Below are positions 6,063-13,174 of a stretch of 13,926 nucleotides of DNA, in pieces. The translations under genes and the position numbers were made by a program. Source of the DNA: JBBSEZ01 sp038239195 (lineage in GTDB: Bacteria; Planctomycetota; Planctomycetia; Gemmatales; Gemmataceae); NCBI GenBank assembly GCA_038239195.1, contig JBBSEZ010000264.1, positions 1 to 13,926 of the forward strand, written 5' to 3'. Below the pieces are notes generated by a model. The model was not told where the DNA came from, made no database searches, and saw only the letters and a list, made by a program, of their open reading frames with translations. The stretch's first letter is position 1; every line of letters begins with the position of its first letter.

Positions 6063-7289
6063 ATGACGCCGCACACCGCAACCCGAGCCCCCGCTTCTCC
6101 CTCCTCCGCCGAGGCCGAGCCCGCCCTGCCGTTGCGCACCACGTGGGTGCTGGCCGTCGGTTGCGGCCTGGCCGTGGCCAACCTCTACTTCGCCCAGCCG
6201 CTGCTCGCCGAGTTGGCCGACGCCTTCGGCGTGCCCGCCAGCCGGATGGGCCTGGCCGCCACGCTGGCGCAGGTCGGCTACGGGCTGGGCCTGCTCGTCT
6301 TCGTGCCGCTGGGCGACGTCCTGGAGCGGAGGGGCCTCATCCTGACGATGCTGGCGGCCGTCACCGCCGCCCTGCTCGCGGTGGCCTTCTCCCCCAACTT
6401 CACGTGGTTCGCCGTGGCCAGCCTGGCGCTGGGCACGACCACCATCGCGCCGCAGTTGATCGTGCCGCTGGCCGCCACGCTGGCCCTGCCCGAGCAGAGA
6501 GGGCGGGTGGTGGGGGCGGTGATGAGCGGCCTGCTGATCGGCGTGCTGGCCTCGCGCACCTTCAGCGGCCTGGTCGCCGCCCGGCTGGGCTGGCGGGCCG
6601 TCTACCTGATCGCCGCCGCGCTGAGCATTGCCCTGGCCCTGGCCCTGCGCCTGCTGTTGCCGCGCAGCGAGCCGGAGGGCGAGCGCCTGCCCTACCTGCG
6701 GCTGCTGGCCTCGCTGGGGGCGCTGCTGCGGGAAGAGCCGGTGCTGCGGCAGTCGTGCCTGTTCGGGGCGGCGACGTTCGGGGCCATGAGCGCCTTCTGG
6801 AACACGCTCGCCTTCTTCCTGGCCGGGCCGGCCTACGGCTATGGCAGCGACGCGGTCGGGCTGTTCGGGCTGGTGGGCGTGGCGGGCGCCCTGGCGGCCT
6901 CCGTGGCGGGGCGGCTGGCCGACCGCACCAGCCCGCGGCTCGTCATCGGGGCGGGCATCGCGGTGATGCTGCTGGCCTACGCGATGGTGTGGGGCGGGGG
7001 CGGCCAACTGGGCTGGCTGATCGCGGGCGTGGTGCTGCTGGACCTGGGCGCGCAGGCGGCCCACGTGTCCAACCAGGCGCGAATCTACGCCTTGCGGCCG
7101 GAGGTGCGCAATCGGCTGAACACGGCGTACATGGTCTGCTTCTTCGCGGGCGGCGCGGCGGGGTCGGGGCTGGGGGCGTTTGGCTGGGGCCACTGGGGCT
7201 GGGCCGGCGCCTGCGGGGCGGGCGTGCTAATGCTGGGCGTCGGGCTCGTGGGCTTCCTGACCACGGCGGGGCGGCGTGCGGACCAATGA
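6063..7289 (+). CDS. MFS transporter (drug/metabolite efflux type)
   Basis: 408 residues from the ATG at 6063; no strong ribosome binding site is visible and there is no better start before the first membrane segment. After a 26-residue Pro/Ala-rich leader come about 12 hydrophobic segments in two groups of six, split by the charged loop LLPRSEPEGERLPYLR near residues 198-213. The first segments carry VANLYFAQPLLAELADAFG, characteristic of the NepI/YgaY-like DHA1 branch of the major facilitator superfamily. The loop between segments 2 and 3 reads PLGDVLERRG, the MFS 'motif A' (GxLaDrxGrr-like), and a related GRLADRTSPR loop follows in the second half. It acts in the inner membrane as a proton-coupled exporter by family analogy; the substrate cannot be read from sequence. 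It converges with the LRR gene, with 10 bases between their ends. Confidence 0.85.
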   Translation: MTPHTATRAPASPSSAEAEPALPLRTTWVLAVGCGLAVANLYFAQPLLAELADAFGVPASRMGLAATLAQVGYGLGLLVFVPLGDVLERRGLILTMLAAVTAALLAVAFSPNFTWFAVASLALGTTTIAPQLIVPLAATLALPEQRGRVVGAVMSGLLIGVLASRTFSGLVAARLGWRAVYLIAAALSIALALALRLLLPRSEPEGERLPYLRLLASLGALLREEPVLRQSCLFGAATFGAMSAFWNTLAFFLAGPAYGYGSDAVGLFGLVGVAGALAASVAGRLADRTSPRLVIGAGIAVMLLAYAMVWGGGGQLGWLIAGVVLLDLGAQAAHVSNQARIYALRPEVRNRLNTAYMVCFFAGGAAGSGLGAFGWGHWGWAGACGAGVLMLGVGLVGFLTTAGRRADQ

Positions 7290-7299
7290 GCCTGCCGGA

Positions 7300-8720
7300 T
7301 CAGTGCCACACCGCCTCCTTGCCGAAGCGCTGCCGCAGCCGCTCCAGGGCCACCGGAGGCACCCGGCCGCGCATGGTCAGGCGGCGCAGCCCGCCAGGTG
7401 GGGCGACTCGGCCAGGGCACGGGCGCCGGCCTCTTCCAGGAGATCGCCGCTCAGGTCGAGCTTCTTCAGCCGCGCGGCTGCGGGCGACGACGCCAGGGCT
7501 CGGGCGCCGGCGGGGCCGATGCGATTGTAGCCGAGGTCGAGCTCCTCCAGGCCGGCGAGGCAAGGCGAGGCCACCAGCGCTTCGACCGCTTCGTCGCCCA
7601 CACCGTTGCAGCGCAAACTGAGGAAGCGCAACCGGGGCAACCGGAGCCGGCGGAGGAGCTCGGCGCCTTTCGCCCCAATCCCGTTCCCACCCAGTTCCAG
7701 CGCCGTCAGGTTGGACAGGGCGGTCGATTCGACCAACGACAACGCCCCCTCGGGCCCCACGTCGCAGCCTTCCAGGACGAGCGTGGTCAGACGGGACAGG
7801 AAAGCGGAGCCAGCCAGGGCGCTGGCACCGGCGGGGCCGATGGGGCACGACTGTAGGTCGAGCGTGGTGAGGTGGGACAGACGAGGGCCACCGGCCAGGG
7901 CGGCGGCCCCGTCCGGGCCGATGCGGGTATTGCGGAGAGCGAGGGCGAGCAGCCCCGGCGGGCCGTCATCGGCCCCCAGAACACGGGGGCCTTCGTCGCC
8001 CAGGGGAGTGCCGCCCAGGTTCAGTTCCGTGACGCCAGCCAGGATGGGGGCGGTGCGCAGCGCTCGCAGGCCCTCGGGGCCAAAGGCCGAACAGTGGAGG
8101 GCGAGCGACCGCAGCCCGCCGAGATGGGGAGAGGCCGCCAGCGTGCTCGCCTCCGCATCGTTTGGGCCGGTTAGCGCTTTCATGGCCCGCAGGTTGGCCA
8201 GTCCGGGCGAGGCGGCGAGAGCGCGCAGGCCGGACACCTTGCCTAAATCATCCAACTCCAGTTCGTGGAGGCGCGCCAGGTAGGGACAGGCGGCCAACTC
8301 GGCCTCGCGCCCGCCGCTGAACCTGAGCCAGGCGCTCTCCACGGGGGAGACGCGATACAGCGCGGAGGCGCCCGAGAGGAAGCGCGCGGCGGCGGTGATC
8401 ATCTGGGCCACGAAGCCGCGCCGGAGCGTGATGGTCTCCTTGCGGGCCCAGGTCGGCAAGCGCTGCACCCACTGGTCGCGCTGAGCGTAGTACAGTTCCC
8501 GCTCCCGTTTCTCCAGGGCCACCCGGCGGTCATCCTCTTCGGGCAAGCGCACCACCTCGCACTGAAGGCGGATGAATTCGGCCCGTTCCGGCTCGCCGTT
8601 GTCTTCGAGCCGGTCGGCGTAAACGAGGCGCGGGGCATCGTCGTCGGGCGCTTCGAGGACACCGGCGAGGAGCGCCTCGGCGGTGTTGCGGGGGGCCCCT
8701 CTGGATCGTCGCTCGGCCAT
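7300..8720 (-). CDS. TIGR02996-domain leucine-rich-repeat protein, frameshifted near the C-terminus
   Basis: The start is the ATG at 8720-8718 (MAERRSRGAPRN), with GAGGA six bases upstream. Residues 15-50 contain LLAGVLEAPDDDAPRLVYAD and LEDNGEPERAEFIRLQCE, the TIGR02996 repeat-companion domain found mainly in planctomycetes; the usual W of 'ADWL' is R here. From about residue 165 there are roughly ten leucine-rich repeats of about 27 residues of the LxxLxLxxxxIGxxGAxxLAxSxxL type, similar to ribonuclease-inhibitor repeats. The frame ends at 7377 with HLAGCAA, but the next frame gives LRRLTMRGRVPPVALERLRQ and RFGKEAVWH with a stop at 7300-7302, the usual ending of these proteins. Adding one C to the run at 7390-7392 (GGG to GGGG on the coding strand) restores SPHLAGLRRLTM, 473 residues in all. 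It has no signal peptide or membrane segment; probably a cytoplasmic protein-binding scaffold, partner unknown. Confidence 0.85.
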
Positions 8721-8833
8721 GATCGTTCCTCGCGGACGTCGCAACGGTTTCGGGAGCGCCCTGAGCGCGGTTCGCAGAGCCGTTGTCAAGGATCGCGAAA
8801 GGGATAACTTCCTGGTTCGGGGGATGGAGCAAC

Positions 8834-8935
8834 CTGTAGGGAACGCCCTCCGTGGGGTTCCGGGCTCGCCCCTCGCGGACGTGCGCCTCCTCCACGGCAG
8901 CGCCTCCCGGAACGTCACGGAGGGCGTTCCCTACA
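8834..8935. repeat. 30-bp inverted repeat with 42-46 bp spacer
   Basis: The left arm (8834-8863) starts CTGTAGGGAACGCCCTCC and ends GGTTCCGG. The right arm (about 8906-8935) is its reverse complement with only two mismatches, ending GGGCGTTCCCTACAG. Each arm is itself a small imperfect palindrome (GGAAC...GTTCC). The arms can fold into one long hairpin or two short ones. The sequence differs from the GGACGGCTC palindromes elsewhere in the window, so at least two repeat families are present. Similar 'GTAGGGAACGCC' repeats are, as I recall, widespread in planctomycete genomes. It could be a non-autonomous mobile element or a transcription-blocking structure between divergent genes. Confidence 0.75.
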
Positions 8936-9107
8936 GCGCGGCCTCAGCGTTGGATCGGGAAGTCCTTCGTTTCGGGCTCCTAAACGCTCGCCCGTGAGCT
9001 GCGCCCGTCCGTCGCCCCTCCTGATCTCTTCCACGAACGCTGACGTACGAGCTACAGACTGCCTGCATGGCCGGCAAGCTACCGCACAGCCGCTGGCCGA
9101 AAAAGGA

Positions 9108-9136
9108 TTGACGGAGCGCCGGCGAGCGCCGATGAT
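9108..9136 (+). promoter_or_regulatory. Candidate sigma-70-like promoter of the NTF2-like operon
   Basis: TTGACG (9108-9113) matches five of six bases of the -35 consensus. A 17-base spacer (9114-9130) leads to GATGAT (9131-9136), four of six bases of the -10 consensus. It lies 44 bases upstream of the ATG at 9181, a suitable distance. There is no experimental support and such matches can arise by chance. Confidence 0.35.
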
Positions 9137-9180
9137 CGTACTGATTCGGCTCGATCTCACGTGGGGCGAGGAGACCGATC

Positions 9181-9651
9181 ATGAAGGAAGCGGTTGCCGG
9201 GGGCCTTCTGGACCGCGTTCGCAGCGCGTTCCACGAGGGGGACGCGGACGCGCCCGCCAAGGTCGCCGAGGCCGGCAACGTGGACTGCGTCCAGCAGATG
9301 TTCCAGGCCATCGCCGCCAACGACTTCACCACCTTCGCCGACCTCCTGCACGACGACGTCGAGCTAGAGATCCTCGGGCCGCCCTCCGTCCCGTTCCTCG
9401 GGCGCTGGCAAGGGCGCCGGGAAGTCTCCGACGCGGTGCGTGGCAACTTCGGCCAGGTGAAGGATCAGCGCCCCGAGATCAATAAGCTGGTTCCGCAGGG
9501 CGATACGGTCGTCGTCTTCTTGCGCGAGCAGGGCCGCTATCGCTCCACGAACCAAGAGTACGACCTCCATGCGGTCCTGCTCTACACCTTCCGCGGCCGC
9601 AAGGTGGCCCACGTCCACGAACTCATCGCCGACGCCTGGGCGACTGGGTGA
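9181..9651 (+). CDS. NTF2-like / SnoaL-like family protein
   Basis: 156 residues from the ATG at 9181, with GAGGAG seven bases upstream. Residues 33-156 fit the NTF2-like cone fold: a helical start VDCVQQMFQAIAANDFTTFA, then LLHDDVELEILGP, a WQGRREVSDAVRGNF helix, a central strand pair GDTVVVFLREQGRY, and the closing strands DLHAVLLYTFRGRKVAHVHE. This resembles SnoaL-like polyketide cyclase relatives and the many bacterial NTF2-like proteins that bind small hydrophobic ligands. The first 32 residues (MKEAVAGGLLDRVRSAF...) are an extra amphipathic helix before the fold. No signal peptide. Its end is 16 bp from the next start, so it is probably co-transcribed with the cytochrome-domain gene. 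Whether it is an enzyme is open; no catalytic set was recognised. Confidence 0.8.
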   Translation: MKEAVAGGLLDRVRSAFHEGDADAPAKVAEAGNVDCVQQMFQAIAANDFTTFADLLHDDVELEILGPPSVPFLGRWQGRREVSDAVRGNFGQVKDQRPEINKLVPQGDTVVVFLREQGRYRSTNQEYDLHAVLLYTFRGRKVAHVHELIADAWATG

Positions 9652-9667
9652 CCCGAGAACCGGCAAC

Positions 9668-12600
9668 ATGACGAGGCACCTTGCGGGATGGACGATTCTC
9701 TTGCTCCTGTGCGCCGCCGCGCTCGCGCCCGCCCTCGCTGCGGAACCGTCCCCGGCCGCGGCCGAGTTCTTCGAGAAGCAAGTCCGCCCGCTCCTGGTCG
9801 AGCGCTGCTTCGCCTGCCACGGGAACGGCAAGTCCCGCGGCGGCCTCTCGCTGACGTCCCGGGCGGCCGTGCTCGAAGGGGGCGACTCCGGCCCCGCCGC
9901 GCTGGCCGGCCAGCCCGAGAAAAGCCGGCTCATCCGGGCGGTCCGCCACGCGGATGAGTTGCTTCAGATGCCCCCCAAGAAGAAGCTCCCGCAGAAAGAG
10001 CTCGCCGTCCTCGAGCGCTGGGTCAAGATGGGCCTGCCCTGGCCCAGGGAGATCGAGGGCGCGCCGAAACCATTTCAGATCACACCGGCCCAGCGCGCCT
10101 TCTGGTCGTATCAGCCGGTCAAGGCAGGCCCCCCTCCGGCCGTCAAGGATTCTTCCTGGCCCCGATCGCCCCTCGATAACTTCGTGCTCGCCGGCCTGGA
10201 GCGCAAGGGCCTCTCCCCTGCCCCGCCCGCGGACCGGCGCACGCTGCTCCGCCGCGCCACCTTCGACCTGACCGGCCTGCCCCCGACCCCGGAGGAGATG
10301 GCAGCCTTCCTGGCCGATCGTTCTCCCGGCGCGTTCGCCCGCGTCGTCGATCGCCTCCTCGCCTCGCCCCGCTACGGGGAGCGCTGGGGCCGGCACTGGC
10401 TCGACGTGGTCCGCTATGCCGACGCGCGCGACCTGATCCAGTTGCCCCCGGCCAGCGACTTCCGCGAGGCCTGGCGCTACCGCGACTGGGTCGTTCGGGC
10501 GTTCAACCGCGACCTGCCTTACCGCGACTTCGTCCGCTATCAGGTGGCCGGCGACCTCCTTCAGCCGCGCGACCCGGAGCAGATGAACCAGGACGCCCTG
10601 GTCGCCACCGGCATGCTGGCCATCGCCGACTTCGTGCCCGGCGACGTCGATAAAGACCTGATGATCGCCGACTACGTGAATGACCAGATCGACGTCGTCG
10701 GCAGGGGCTTCATGGGCCTGACGCTGGCCTGTGCCCGCTGTCATGATCACAAGTTCGACCCCGTCTCGACCGAGGACTACTACGGCCTGGCCGGCATCTT
10801 CTTCAGCACGCGCCTGGTCCCCGGCCCCGTGGCCGGGAACACGCCGCTGGTGCGCGCCCCCCTCTTGCCCCGGCGCACCATCGAAAGAGCACGGGCGAAA
10901 TACGCCGCCGACCTGCGCCGCCGGGCCGAGGTCCAGCACGAACTTGCCGTCGGAGCCGACAAAGCGCACCTCGCTTCTCTCAAACGCCTGGCGACCACCC
11001 AGACGGCGCGCTACCTCGTGGCCGCCTGCGAATATACGCATCGTGCCGCGGGCGGGCCGGCCGTCTCGCTGGCGGACCTCGCCCGCGAACGCAAGCTCCA
11101 CCCAACCTTGCTGGCCGGCTGGGTGGACTTCCTCGGTGCGGAGAGGCCGACGGCCTTTCGCGAGTGGCGGGCTCGTTTCCGGGAGGCGGCGGCCGGCAAA
11201 CTGGACCGCCCCGGCCTGGAGCGATCGGCCCGCGAACTGCAACGGGCCCTGGTCGAGGTCGCGGCCCGGTTGGAAAGGGAGGCGGCGGCACGGCCGCCCG
11301 AGCAAAAGGCGCTGGCCGAGGCGCTCGTGTTGCGCTTCCGGGCGGATGACCCGGACATGCTTACGAACGCCAAGGGGCAAGTCACCCTCTGGCCGAACCG
11401 GGGGACCGTCCCCACGGATGCGGCGCCCGCCGCGGGCCGGCCGGGCCCGCTCAAGGCGACGGCGAAGATGGCCGGCCGGGACCTGCCCGTGCTGCGGTTC
11501 ACAGGTGGCGAGTTGCTGGAAGCGCGCCGCTCCGTGCCGCCGGCCGGCAGCCTGTTTGCGGTGTACGCCGTGTCCCGGGCGAGCAAGCCGGGGCAGCGCC
11601 TGGTGGGCTGGGAAGACGCGGCCGTGGGGCGGCACGGGCTGGGCCTGATGCTGGGGCCGACCGGCGACTTGCATGCCATCCTGCGCAACGACGGTCGATC
11701 CGGCGACGTCCTCCACGCGCGCAAGGGCGCGGGAGAGCTCGAAATGGTCACTGTCACCTGGGGCGAGCGCGGCACGACGCTCCACCGCGGCCGGGTGGCA
11801 GCCGGCGCCAGCAAGGGAATTCGAGCCATCTCCTCGGGGCCTGGCATCGAGGCGATGAGGATCGGCGGGCCCGGGTCGGGAGGGGGCCCGAGCTTTCACG
11901 GCGACCTGGCGGAAGTTCGCGTCTACGGCCGGCAACTGGACGACGCCGCCCGGGCGCGCGTCGAGGCCGAGCTCCACGCCGCGTGGTTTTCGCCCGCCCC
12001 CAGGAAGGGAGGCCCGGTGAGCCCTGGGGTGAGGCTGTACGAGGAACTGGTTTCCCCGCGCGGCCCGTTCTGGCTGAAAGGCGAGGACAGGGCACTGCTG
12101 GTCCCGGCCGACGTGCAGGCGCGGCTGGCGGCCCTCCGGCGAGAGCTGGCGGGCTTGAAGAACGTCCGCCCGCTCGTCGTGCCCGAGGCCGTCGTGGTGC
12201 AGGACGGCGGGCCGAAGGGGACGCGGCACGAGGGCTTCCGCGACGCCCACGTCTTCGTCCGGGGCAATCACAAGAAGCTCGGCAAGAAGGTGCCGCGGCG
12301 CTTTCCCGTCCTCCTGGCCGGGGACCGCCAGCCGGCCATCGTGGAGGGAAGCGGCCGGCTGCAACTGGCCGACTGGCTGACGCGCCCCGAGCACCCGCTG
12401 ACGGCGCGCGTGATGGTCAACCGCATCTGGCAGCATCACTTCGGCGAGGGGATCGTGCGCACGCCCAACAACTTCGGGGAGCGCGGCGAGCGGCCGACGC
12501 ACCCGGAATTGCTGGACTACCTGGCCCACCAGTTCGTCGAGTCGGGATGGTCGGTGAAGGCGATGCACCGGCTCATCATGCTATCCTCGGCCTATCGGCA

Positions 12601-13147
12601 GAGCGGCCGAGCTTCCGCCGCGGCGCTGGCCGGTGACCCGGACAACCGCCTGTTCGGCAGGGCGAACCGCCGCCGCCTCGAAGCCGAGGCCATCCGCGAT
12701 AGTTTGCTCGCCGTCGCCGGGCGCCTGGACTACAGCATGGGAGGCCCCGCCTTTCAGGGCCTCGCCGTGCCGCGGCGGACGAACTACCTCATGTCCGCGC
12801 GCACGGGCGCCAACACCTCCGACTTCGGCGCCCTGTTCGACCGGGCCGACCCGACGTCGATCGTGGAGAAGCGGAGCGCGTCCACGGTGGCCCCGCAGGC
12901 GCTCTTCTTCCTGAACGACCCGTTCGTGGTTGAGCAGGCGAAGGCCCTCGCCGAACGCCTCGCGAGGGAGGCCGGCGGGCCCGAGGAGGCCATTCGCCGG
13001 TTGTACGCCATCGTTTTCGGGCGCCCCCCGACGCGCGCGGAAGAGGCCGTCGGCCTCCGGCTCCTCGCCCCCGTCGCCGGCGTTCGCCCCCTGGAGCGAT
13101 ACTGTCACGTGGTCCTTTGCACGAACGAGTTTTTGTACGTCGAGTGA
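9668..13147 (+). CDS. Planctomycete cytochrome-domain protein PSCyt1-DUF1549-LamG-like-DUF1553
   Basis: 1,159 residues from the ATG at 9668; the frame is open upstream but a typical signal peptide starts here (MTRHLAGWTILLLLCAAALA, cleavage near ALA-AEP at 24). The PSCyt1 haem-c-like domain follows, with VRPLLVERCFACHG (C47, C50, H51). DUF1549 (PSCyt2) runs from about residue 163 (SPLDNFVLAGLERKGLSP) through FDLTGLPPTPEE and YGERWGRHWLDVVRYAD to a second CxxCH at C355/C358/H359 in CARCHDHKFDPV. Residues about 552-775 look like a LamG/concanavalin-like jelly roll (FRADDPDMLTNAKGQVTLWP ... HGDLAEVRVYGRQLDDAAR), inserted before DUF1553 (about 900-1150; LADWLTRPEHPLTARVMVNR, RRLEAEAIRDSLLAVAGR). 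Such proteins are exported, may carry one or two haems, and are very abundant in planctomycetes next to DUF1501 genes; their reaction is unknown, though links to polysaccharide breakdown have been proposed. The DUF1501 start follows after 27 bp. Confidence 0.92.
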   Translation: MTRHLAGWTILLLLCAAALAPALAAEPSPAAAEFFEKQVRPLLVERCFACHGNGKSRGGLSLTSRAAVLEGGDSGPAALAGQPEKSRLIRAVRHADELLQMPPKKKLPQKELAVLERWVKMGLPWPREIEGAPKPFQITPAQRAFWSYQPVKAGPPPAVKDSSWPRSPLDNFVLAGLERKGLSPAPPADRRTLLRRATFDLTGLPPTPEEMAAFLADRSPGAFARVVDRLLASPRYGERWGRHWLDVVRYADARDLIQLPPASDFREAWRYRDWVVRAFNRDLPYRDFVRYQVAGDLLQPRDPEQMNQDALVATGMLAIADFVPGDVDKDLMIADYVNDQIDVVGRGFMGLTLACARCHDHKFDPVSTEDYYGLAGIFFSTRLVPGPVAGNTPLVRAPLLPRRTIERARAKYAADLRRRAEVQHELAVGADKAHLASLKRLATTQTARYLVAACEYTHRAAGGPAVSLADLARERKLHPTLLAGWVDFLGAERPTAFREWRARFREAAAGKLDRPGLERSARELQRALVEVAARLEREAAARPPEQKALAEALVLRFRADDPDMLTNAKGQVTLWPNRGTVPTDAAPAAGRPGPLKATAKMAGRDLPVLRFTGGELLEARRSVPPAGSLFAVYAVSRASKPGQRLVGWEDAAVGRHGLGLMLGPTGDLHAILRNDGRSGDVLHARKGAGELEMVTVTWGERGTTLHRGRVAAGASKGIRAISSGPGIEAMRIGGPGSGGGPSFHGDLAEVRVYGRQLDDAARARVEAELHAAWFSPAPRKGGPVSPGVRLYEELVSPRGPFWLKGEDRALLVPADVQARLAALRRELAGLKNVRPLVVPEAVVVQDGGPKGTRHEGFRDAHVFVRGNHKKLGKKVPRRFPVLLAGDRQPAIVEGSGRLQLADWLTRPEHPLTARVMVNRIWQHHFGEGIVRTPNNFGERGERPTHPELLDYLAHQFVESGWSVKAMHRLIMLSSAYRQSGRASAAALAGDPDNRLFGRANRRRLEAEAIRDSLLAVAGRLDYSMGGPAFQGLAVPRRTNYLMSARTGANTSDFGALFDRADPTSIVEKRSASTVAPQALFFLNDPFVVEQAKALAERLAREAGGPEEAIRRLYAIVFGRPPTRAEEAVGLRLLAPVAGVRPLERYCHVVLCTNEFLYVE

Positions 13148-13174
13148 TCGGCCGGCTGGCTGGAGGAGCACCGC

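Larger units (their letters stand above)
8721..9180. other. Divergent intergenic region between the LRR gene and the NTF2-like gene
   Basis: 460 bases with no coding sequence I can support. The region must hold the promoters of the minus-strand LRR gene and of the plus-strand NTF2-like operon. It contains the 30-bp inverted repeat at 8834-8935 and a candidate plus-strand promoter at 9108-9136. On the minus strand there is an exact TTGACA (complement of 8784-8789) about 65 bases before the LRR start, but no convincing -10 box at the right distance. Short frames here merely read through the repeats. Confidence 0.5.

Noticed and set aside
6021..7193. 390-residue minus-strand frame opposite the MFS gene
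   Set aside because: Rich in Gln/Arg/Gly/His repeats that mirror codons of membrane segments; no domain and no ribosome binding site.
8784..8789. Exact TTGACA on the minus strand upstream of the LRR gene
   Set aside because: No -10 hexamer of reasonable quality 16-18 bases downstream, so a promoter is not supported.
8834..8935. CRISPR-like repeat
   Set aside because: Only two copies, in inverted orientation with a single spacer, and no cas genes; it is an inverted repeat, not an array.
9623..12568. 981-residue minus-strand frame
   Set aside because: Antisense to the clear DUF1549/DUF1553 gene, with low-complexity Gly/Arg/Ala/Val composition and no recognisable domain.
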